Assembly: GCA_913009215.1 (NCBI GenBank)
Contig: CAJVXG010000006.1
Location: forward strand, 1-20,270
Length of the DNA stretch: 20,270 nt
Direction: 5' to 3'
Source of the DNA: an uncultured Gammaproteobacteria bacterium
GTDB lineage: Bacteria > Pseudomonadota > Gammaproteobacteria > Acidiferrobacterales > CAJVXG01
Positions within the stretch are counted from its first letter, which is position 1; each line of letters opens with the position of its first letter. Under the pieces are notes generated by a model, which saw only the letters and a list, made by a program, of their open reading frames with translations, was not told the origin of the DNA and did not search any database. Below, in pieces: positions 14,879 through 20,270 of this stretch. The translations under genes were made by a program, and so were the position numbers.

Positions 14879-16300
14879 TCAGTAGCGGTAGTGGTCCGGT
14901 TTGTACGGACCACCGACGGGTACGTCAATGTAGTCAGCCTGTTCCTGGCTCAATGGCGTCAGGTTGACACCGATCTTGGCCAGATGCAGTCGCGCCACTT
15001 TCTCGTCCAGCATCTTCGGCAACACATAGACCTCATTCTTGTAGTCGTCCGGCTTATTGAACAACTCAATCTGGGCCATGACCTGGTTGGTAAAGGACGC
15101 CGACATGACAAAACTCGGGTGGCCGGTGGCACAACCCAGGTTCACCAGACGGCCCTTGGCCAGGACGATGATCTTCTTGCCGTCCGGAAAAATCACGTGA
15201 TCGACTTGCGGCTTGATTTCTTCCCACTGGTATTTTTCCAATGCGGCAATTTCGATCTCGGAATCAAAGTGGCCGATGTTACAAACAATGGCTTCATTCT
15301 TCATCGCGGCCATGTGGTCGTGATTGATGACGTTAACATTACCGGTGGTGGTGACAAAGATATCACCGAGTTTACAGGCATCGTCCATCTTGACTACGCG
15401 ATAACCCTCCATCGCGGCCTGCAAGGCACAGATGGGATCGATCTCGGTGACACACACGGTGGCGCCCATGCCACGGAAGGCCTGGGCACAACCCTTGCCG
15501 ACATCGCCGTAACCGAGGACGACACAGATTTTGCCGGCAATCATGACATCGGTGGCGCGCTTGATGCCATCGAGCAATGATTCACGACAGCCGTAGAGAT
15601 TATCGAACTTGGATTTGGTGACGGAATCATTGACGTTCATGGCCGGGAACAACAACTCGCCACTTTCCTGCATCTGGTACAGGCGATGTACGCCGGTGGT
15701 GGTTTCCTCGGTGACACCCTTGATGCCGCCGGCAATCTGGGTCCACTTCTTCGGGCTGGTGGACAAGCTGTGTTGCAGGGTGCTGAGGATTACTTTCCAT
15801 TCCTCGTTGTCGTCGGCCCTGGCCTTTGGCACTTTGCCGGCCGCCTCGTATTCCTTGCCCTTGTGAACCAACAAGGTAGCATCGCCGCCGTCGTCGAGGA
15901 GCATATTCGGACCGTCACCGTCCGGCCAGGTCAGCGCCTGCTCGGTACACCACCAGTATTCTTCCAGGGTTTCACCCTTCCAGGCGTACACCGGCACACC
16001 ACTGGCGGCAATGGCCGAGGCGGCATGGTCCTGGGTGGAGAAAATATTACACGAGGCCCAACGTACTTCGGCACCGAGCTCCACCAGGGTCTCGATCAAG
16101 ACCGCGGTCTGGATGGTCATGTGCAGGCTGCCGGTGATACGGGCGCCCTTCAGTGGGGTCTTGCCGGCATATTCTTCACGTAACGCCATCAGGCCGGGCA
16201 TTTCGATCTCGGCGATGGCGATTTCCTTGCGGCCCCAGTCGGCCAGGCCAATATCGGCTACTTTGTATTCAGGATTCATTTGTTCAACAGGCGTGCTCAC
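14879..16300 (-). CDS. ahcY: S-adenosylhomocysteine hydrolase
   Basis: AhcY splits SAH, the inhibitory product of all SAM-dependent methylations, to adenosine and homocysteine with a bound NAD. The 473 residues include GSLHMTIQTAVLIETL and WASCNIFSTQDHAAS near the N-terminus. The insert around WPDGDGPNMLLDDGGD is of the proteobacterial type, followed by the NAD-binding GYGDVGKGCA and the conserved C-terminal PDHYRY. Translation starts at a GTG (16300) preceded by GGAGG seven bases upstream; the next Met in frame is at residue 8. The leader carries an SAH riboswitch, so the gene should be switched on when SAH accumulates. metF follows by 68 bp. Identity is certain. Confidence 0.98.
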   Translation of the reverse strand: MSTPVEQMNPEYKVADIGLADWGRKEIAIAEIEMPGLMALREEYAGKTPLKGARITGSLHMTIQTAVLIETLVELGAEVRWASCNIFSTQDHAASAIAASGVPVYAWKGETLEEYWWCTEQALTWPDGDGPNMLLDDGGDATLLVHKGKEYEAAGKVPKARADDNEEWKVILSTLQHSLSTSPKKWTQIAGGIKGVTEETTTGVHRLYQMQESGELLFPAMNVNDSVTKSKFDNLYGCRESLLDGIKRATDVMIAGKICVVLGYGDVGKGCAQAFRGMGATVCVTEIDPICALQAAMEGYRVVKMDDACKLGDIFVTTTGNVNVINHDHMAAMKNEAIVCNIGHFDSEIEIAALEKYQWEEIKPQVDHVIFPDGKKIIVLAKGRLVNLGCATGHPSFVMSASFTNQVMAQIELFNKPDDYKNEVYVLPKMLDEKVARLHLAKIGVNLTPLSQEQADYIDVPVGGPYKPDHYRY

Positions 16301-16326
16301 GCTTTTACCTCCAGGGCATAAAAGCG
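16300..16326 (-). promoter_or_regulatory. Hairpin presenting the ahcY Shine-Dalgarno sequence
   Basis: On the RNA strand CGCTTTTA (16326-16319) pairs perfectly with TAAAAGCG (16307-16300), an 8-bp stem. Its 11-nt loop holds the GGAGG ribosome binding site, and its 3' arm ends on the G of the GTG start codon. The first base of the stem is also the last base of the aptamer pseudoknot pairing. This arrangement suggests the hairpin is part of the translational expression platform. Confidence 0.5.
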
Positions 16327-16405
16327 AGCGCCGTTGCTATTGTCAACCGCGAATCAAGCCTGGCAGGCCATTCATTAAACTTGGCCTGTCGCAACGCTCC
16401 TCGAT
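16326..16405 (-). ncRNA. SAH riboswitch in the ahcY leader
   Basis: Read on the minus strand the leader has the conserved core of the S-adenosylhomocysteine riboswitch: CGAGGAGCGTTGC at the 5' side, GCCAGGCTTGAT in the middle and AACGGCGCTC at the 3' end. ATCGAG pairs with CTTGAT (P1, one wobble) and GAGCG pairs with CGCTC (the pseudoknot helix). An internal hairpin is formed by CAGGCCA and TGGCCTG, and a small one by GTTG and CAAC. Placement directly before ahcY is the classic location. The family activates expression on SAH binding. The match to core and pairing leaves little doubt. Confidence 0.92.
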
Positions 16406-16435
16406 TTGCGGTGCCCATGGTGGGCAGAGAGTCGT

Positions 16436-16464
16436 ACTATATATTAAGTAAAAATCATCTTAAA
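16436..16464 (-). promoter_or_regulatory. Promoter of the riboswitch-ahcY transcript
   Basis: On the minus strand, -35-like TTTAAG (16464-16459) and -10 TATAGT (16441-16436, five of six) are spaced by 17 bp. They lie between the metK stop and the riboswitch. The RNA would start near 16430 and include a small hairpin (TGCCCA-CCA-TGGGCA) before the aptamer. Confidence 0.5.
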
Positions 16465-16477
16465 GGCCGCGCTTCGA

Positions 16478-17662
<1,185 letters not shown>

Positions 17663-17766
17663 GGATAAAGCTCCTGGGGTGGTTTGTCCGTCGACTTATA
17701 CAAGGTAGCGGAGGTTAACATAGGATTGATTTCCTGCGAAACATCAACTTTTGGCCCGGCAATTTA

Positions 17767-17775
17767 TGTTAAAAT
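17767..17775 (+). promoter_or_regulatory. Extended -10 promoter of the exported Arg-rich protein
   Basis: TGTTAAAAT fits the extended -10 form TG-N-TAAAAT, 26 bp before the ATG at 17802. The -35 region is poor. The same form is seen before gyrB. Confidence 0.4.
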
Positions 17776-17801
17776 CCATTGTGTTGGTTTAGGGGGTTGC
17801 C

Positions 17802-18545
17802 ATGAAGTCCAGAATCCGGGTTTATGCCGGATTGTTGTTAATACTCGGACTGTTTCTACAGGTAAAGGTGGCCAGCGGTTCCTCAGACAGTATCGGCCCC
17901 TCAGGCCACAGCATTTCCTCAGCCCGCAGCGGTTCTGTTACTACACTTTCCTCTGTCGATTCTGTCATGGCCAGCGTGCAGATTCTGATCAAATCTATAC
18001 AGGTTTTAATGGGATATTTACAGCTATTGGCGCATGATGTTCAAGCCGAAATAACCAACAAGCCACAGAAACTGAATACCAGCGGTATGAGCAAGGAGCA
18101 GGCCGCGAAACAACAGGCACAATATGAAAAAGCGCTTGCGATGTGGAGGCAAAGGCTGACCAGCTTACAAAGACAGCTTAGAAGATTGCAGCATGTTATG
18201 AATGATGCAGAGAAAAACCTGCGCCGATTACTGAGGACTGCTTTGCCGGCAGCGATACGCAAGGACAGGCAGATACGACAAAGAGCCCTTCTGCGTGAGA
18301 AAGGGCCCCGGAGAGCCCTCCGACCACGGCGTCCGACAATAAGGGCTGGAAACAGAAAGCCCATCCTTGTAGTGGCGAAGGTGCGGAAAACCCTGGGTCT
18401 TCTCAGAAAACAGCGACAGGAAGTAGTACGTTTGCTGGGAAGAATCAGGGGTATATTACAATACCGGCCAGGGCGAAAACCGTCAGCGAGAAGCACTGCC
18501 CAGACACCGGCACTCAGGGGATCCGGAACACCACCCGCCCAATAA
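17802..18545 (+). CDS. Exported Arg-rich coiled-coil protein, unknown function
   Basis: I do not recognise this 247-residue protein. It starts with a textbook signal peptide (MKSRIR, a hydrophobic run to about residue 20, cleavage likely near VASG at 23-26). Residues 27-50 are Ser/Gly-rich. A hydrophobic amphipathic stretch at 51-82 follows, then a long heptad-like segment of about 100-145 rich in Gln, Lys and Arg that should form a coiled coil. From about 130 to 235 the chain is strongly basic, with many Arg and almost no acidic residues, and the C-terminus is Pro/Ser/Arg-rich. AGGGGG six bases before the ATG and an upstream extended -10 support real expression. It is divergent from metK. 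A role in binding acidic envelope polymers, peptidoglycan or nucleic acid outside the cytoplasm is only a guess. Confidence 0.65.
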   Translation: MKSRIRVYAGLLLILGLFLQVKVASGSSDSIGPSGHSISSARSGSVTTLSSVDSVMASVQILIKSIQVLMGYLQLLAHDVQAEITNKPQKLNTSGMSKEQAAKQQAQYEKALAMWRQRLTSLQRQLRRLQHVMNDAEKNLRRLLRTALPAAIRKDRQIRQRALLREKGPRRALRPRRPTIRAGNRKPILVVAKVRKTLGLLRKQRQEVVRLLGRIRGILQYRPGRKPSARSTAQTPALRGSGTPPAQ

Positions 18546-18583
18546 TTAGGAAATACCACCCGAAATCGCCAAATTGGCCCCGT

Positions 18584-18612
18584 TTATCCTGAAAAAAGGC
18601 CATTTTTATAAA
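18584..18612 (+). promoter_or_regulatory. Candidate promoter of the GGDEF-like gene
   Basis: TTATCC (18584-18589) and TATAAA (18607-18612, five of six) are separated by 17 bp, about 70 bp before the ATG. The same segment contains TGGCC/GGCCA arms followed by TTTTT, a weak terminator-like structure for the preceding gene. Confidence 0.35.
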
Positions 18613-18682
18613 ATAGTCACTGCCATGGTCTACTCTGTATTTGGGATTCTGTAAAAAGGCACAGCGCACAGAGGGACATCAT

Positions 18683-19780
18683 ATGATTCAGGCCAATCCA
18701 TTAGAGGGCTTCCAGGGCTCCATTCCTACGACCGATAATATTGAAGTTATCGAGCTCGATGACATTGATCTGGACCAGGCCGTCGCCGCGGCCATGGCGC
18801 CGGTACTGACTACCGCCGATGCCGAAACCAGCCAAACCTATGATGCCAACGAACTGGAAGAGCACCCCTTTTTTAAAGGCGTGGACCTGCACCAGTTTGC
18901 CGACCGCCTGCAAAGCATTCAGACCATTACCATGGGCCCGGGATATGTCCTGACCTCTCCGGGCCAGCTGGATAACAGGGTCTATTTTGTCCTTGAGGGC
19001 CAGCTGCGGCTGCACCCGGGAACCCCGGACAACAAACCCTTCGGCATCATTGATGTGGGTTACACCGTTGGTTTGAACACCGCCGTGGAACAATGTCCGG
19101 TCGATGTCATTGCTGTGGCCGCCGAGCACACCCGCGTCGTTGCTCTGGACATCGACACCATTAATGACCTGGTGGCCAATTCCCACGTTGCCGCACAAAA
19201 TTACGTAACCCTGCTGACACAATACATGCGCAGCGAAAGCTATATCTCGCTCGGCCAGTCTTCCGGTGGCAGCAACCGCGGTAACCGCGGTTTTATCGAC
19301 GAGGTTACCGGCTTGCACAACGGTCGCTGGCTGGAAAAAATGTTGCCGCGCTATGTCAGCCGCTGCGCCATTAATGAATTGCCGATGGCCGTGGTTATGT
19401 TCGAGATCGATAAATTCCGTGTCTTCAGCAAAGAACATGGCGATGACATTGCCGAACGTTATCTCGCCGGCATTGGTCGTGTCGTTATTGAGAAAGCACG
19501 TGTCACAGATTTGTCCGTACGCCAGGACGAACATCGCTTTCTGGTCATTCTGCCGGACTCCGATGTCCATGCCGCCCGCAGCCTGGCGCGGCGCATTAAC
19601 GATGTCGTCAAAAAGGCCAAGCTCATTATCGGTCGGGAACGTCGGCGCCTGGATCCATTGACCCTGTCCATGGGTATCGCCCAGATCGACGGTCCCATGA
19701 CCGATCTGGAACTACTGGACAAGGCTGAAAAGTTGATGCTGCAGGCGAAGAACGTCGGTGGCAACTGGCTCGCGGAATAG
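18683..19780 (+). CDS. cNMP-binding-like and degenerate GGDEF domain protein
   Basis: The 365-residue protein has no signal peptide or membrane segment. After a 55-residue acidic lead (EVIELDDIDLDQ), residues 60-180 read as a cyclic-nucleotide-binding-type beta barrel (HPFFKGVD, then VYFVLEGQLRL), but the phosphate-binding cassette is not canonical (DVGYTVGLNTAVEQCPVDVIA). Residues 204-360 are a GGDEF-like domain: DEVTGLHNGRWLEKML at its start, FEIDKFRVF, and LSMGIAQI near the end. The active-site loop that should be GGDEF is DEHRF (282-286, in VRQDEHRFLVILP), and the first metal Asp is Glu (241). It is therefore probably not an active cyclase but a sensor or scaffold. The ATG at 18683 is preferred because AGAGGG lies 7 nt upstream; the frame extends to 18641. 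A strong terminator follows. Confidence 0.8.
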   Translation: MIQANPLEGFQGSIPTTDNIEVIELDDIDLDQAVAAAMAPVLTTADAETSQTYDANELEEHPFFKGVDLHQFADRLQSIQTITMGPGYVLTSPGQLDNRVYFVLEGQLRLHPGTPDNKPFGIIDVGYTVGLNTAVEQCPVDVIAVAAEHTRVVALDIDTINDLVANSHVAAQNYVTLLTQYMRSESYISLGQSSGGSNRGNRGFIDEVTGLHNGRWLEKMLPRYVSRCAINELPMAVVMFEIDKFRVFSKEHGDDIAERYLAGIGRVVIEKARVTDLSVRQDEHRFLVILPDSDVHAARSLARRINDVVKKAKLIIGRERRRLDPLTLSMGIAQIDGPMTDLELLDKAEKLMLQAKNVGGNWLAE

Positions 19781-19815
19781 AATTCACTCCACACACAATA
19801 AATAAAAGTAGTAGT

Positions 19816-19841
19816 AAAGGCCCGCAAATGCGGGCCTTTTT
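19816..19841 (+). terminator. Intrinsic terminator
   Basis: AAAGGCCCGCA (19816-19826) and TGCGGGCCTTT (19829-19839) form a long GC-rich stem followed by TTTTAT. It lies 36 bp after the stop of the GGDEF-like gene. The A-run on the left side makes it potentially bidirectional. Confidence 0.92.
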
Positions 19842-19960
19842 ATTCAAATTGAAGCCACCGCTGTCCCGCATAATAACTATCAGAATGTATTGAATGCAAT
19901 GATTCCAGTGGCTACAGGGTATTGAACTGTGTAGGGACATGAAATCTCAAAACAGGAACA

Positions 19961-19989
19961 GCGTCATACCCGCGAAAGCGGGTATCCAG
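19961..19989 (+). repeat. 29-nt palindromic repeat, copy A
   Basis: GCGTCATACCC, then CGAAAG with flanking G/C, then GGGTATCCAG. Its core ATACCC-N8-GGGTAT is a hairpin. It is the inverted partner of copy B 32 bp downstream. The sequence type (GTCATnCCCGCGAAAGCGGGnATCCAG) is a widespread proteobacterial intergenic repeat. Confidence 0.75.
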
Positions 19990-20021
19990 TAAGTGACCGA
20001 TTGGAGCAGGCACTAAAACCC

Positions 20022-20050
20022 CTGGATTCCCGTGTCCACGGGAATGACGC
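20022..20050 (-). repeat. 29-nt palindromic repeat, copy B (inverted)
   Basis: On the minus strand it reads GCGTCATTCCC ... GGGAATCCAG, matching copy A at both ends. Its core ATTCCC-N8-GGGAAT fits the 20-bp pattern called dRS3 in Neisseria. Relation to that family is by pattern only. Confidence 0.75.
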
Positions 20051-20141
20051 GTAAGTGGGACAGTGGTGAATTGAACCCAGTCGGTAGTGCGTACGACACA
20101 TATAACAGGTAGAAAATCGGGACAAGCAGGGTCCGATGATT

Positions 20142-20270
20142 TTATAATCTGTTAATAACGGCACGCGGGCTATATCCGTTGGCCTGTAATTTGTCGAACC
20201 AGGAAGTCCCATATTTGTCTTTTCGTAATAAGATGCCGATGGCGCCAGGGAGCACGAAATGCACACAAGA
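20142..20270 (-). CDS. Possible 3' end of an unidentified gene
   Basis: On the minus strand a frame is open from the right edge to a TAA at 20142, giving 42 C-terminal residues that look protein-like: HFVLPGAIGILLRKDK, then SWFDKLQANGYSPRAVINRL at the end. The end is loosely reminiscent of the C-terminus of IS110-type transposases, but the match is too short to name. Other frames are also partly open here, so coding status is uncertain. Confidence 0.3.
   Translation of the reverse strand, partial: SCVHFVLPGAIGILLRKDKYGTSWFDKLQANGYSPRAVINRL

Larger units (their letters stand above)
19842..20141. other. Non-coding repeat-rich tail
   Basis: I see no gene in these 300 bp. A minus-strand frame of about 100 codons that crosses it runs straight through the palindromic repeats and shows no protein-like pattern. 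The stretch contains the inverted repeat pair at 19961-20050 and loosely paired short arms: AGCCAC 19853-19858 with GTGGCT 19908-19913, and TGTCCC 19862-19867 with GGGACA 19934-19939. Confidence 0.45.

Noticed and set aside
17663..17801. A SAM riboswitch or MetJ operator before metK
   Set aside because: I looked for SAM-I/SAM-II-type cores and for tandem AGACGTCT boxes in this 139-bp spacer and saw neither.
18041..18559. A 172-codon minus-strand frame opposite the exported Arg-rich protein
   Set aside because: It is Arg/Cys/Phe-rich as expected from an antisense reading. The plus strand has a signal peptide, ribosome binding site and promoter.
19497..19502. CACGTG in the GGDEF-like gene as a further parS site
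   Set aside because: The flanking bases do not form the parS palindrome.
18701..19570. A 289-codon minus-strand frame opposite the GGDEF-like gene
   Set aside because: Antisense shadow. The plus-strand protein has recognisable domains, a ribosome binding site and a matching terminator.
19964..20266. A 100-codon minus-strand frame at the right end
   Set aside because: It runs through both palindromic repeats and has low-quality composition; another minus-strand frame (ending at 20142) is the better coding candidate.

Overview
The window looks like the replication-origin end of a gammaproteobacterial chromosome of moderate GC content. The evidence is the conserved dnaA-dnaN-recF-gyrB order, protein sequences that read like gammaproteobacterial ones, two parS-type 16-mers of the form known from pseudomonads, and an apaG/apaH pair. 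The organism uses S-adenosylhomocysteine hydrolase (AhcY) under an SAH riboswitch, unlike Enterobacterales, which use the Pfs/LuxS route. A free-living, possibly sulfur-oxidising (Chromatiales-like) lineage would fit, but the exact taxon is inference. I see no rRNA, tRNA, CRISPR array or intact insertion sequence.

Layout. (1) 1-5761, plus strand: 3' part of dnaA, a 229-bp AT-rich dnaA-dnaN spacer with two perfect DnaA boxes and a good dnaN promoter, then dnaN, recF (with two parS-like sites in its coding sequence) and gyrB. (2) 5762-6081: a gene-free stretch holding a 19-bp perfect hairpin nested in a larger palindrome. (3) 6082-8675, minus strand: a Lpd/MerA-type flavoprotein followed by an ArsM-type arsenite methyltransferase. 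(4) 8792-12194, minus strand: a compact run of MBL-fold lipoprotein, proline iminopeptidase, apaH and, after a gap, apaG. (5) 12472-13654, minus strand: a DOMON-like protein and acireductone dioxygenase (mtnD). (6) 13953-17662, minus strand: metK, promoter plus SAH riboswitch, ahcY, metF. (7) 17802-19780, plus strand: an exported Arg-rich coiled-coil protein of unknown function, then a cNMP-binding-like/GGDEF-like protein whose signature motif is degenerate, closed by a strong intrinsic terminator. (8) 19842-20270: a repeat-rich tail with an inverted pair of 29-nt palindromic repeats and perhaps the 3' end of another gene.

How the genes fit together. Region 1 is replication initiation, clamp, repair and topology. 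Region 6 with mtnD forms the activated-methyl cycle: MetK makes SAM, AhcY removes SAH, MetF supplies methyl-THF, and MtnD belongs to methionine salvage from MTA. ArsM in region 3 is a SAM consumer. ApaH hydrolyses Ap4A.

Most of the window is core genome. I did not find a convincing new multi-gene system. The points most worth a second look are the parS pair inside recF, the riboswitch with its Shine-Dalgarno sequence in a hairpin loop, the ArsM/flavoprotein pair in which both usual catalytic dyad positions of the flavoprotein are substituted, the degenerate GGDEF protein, and the unknown Arg-rich exported protein.
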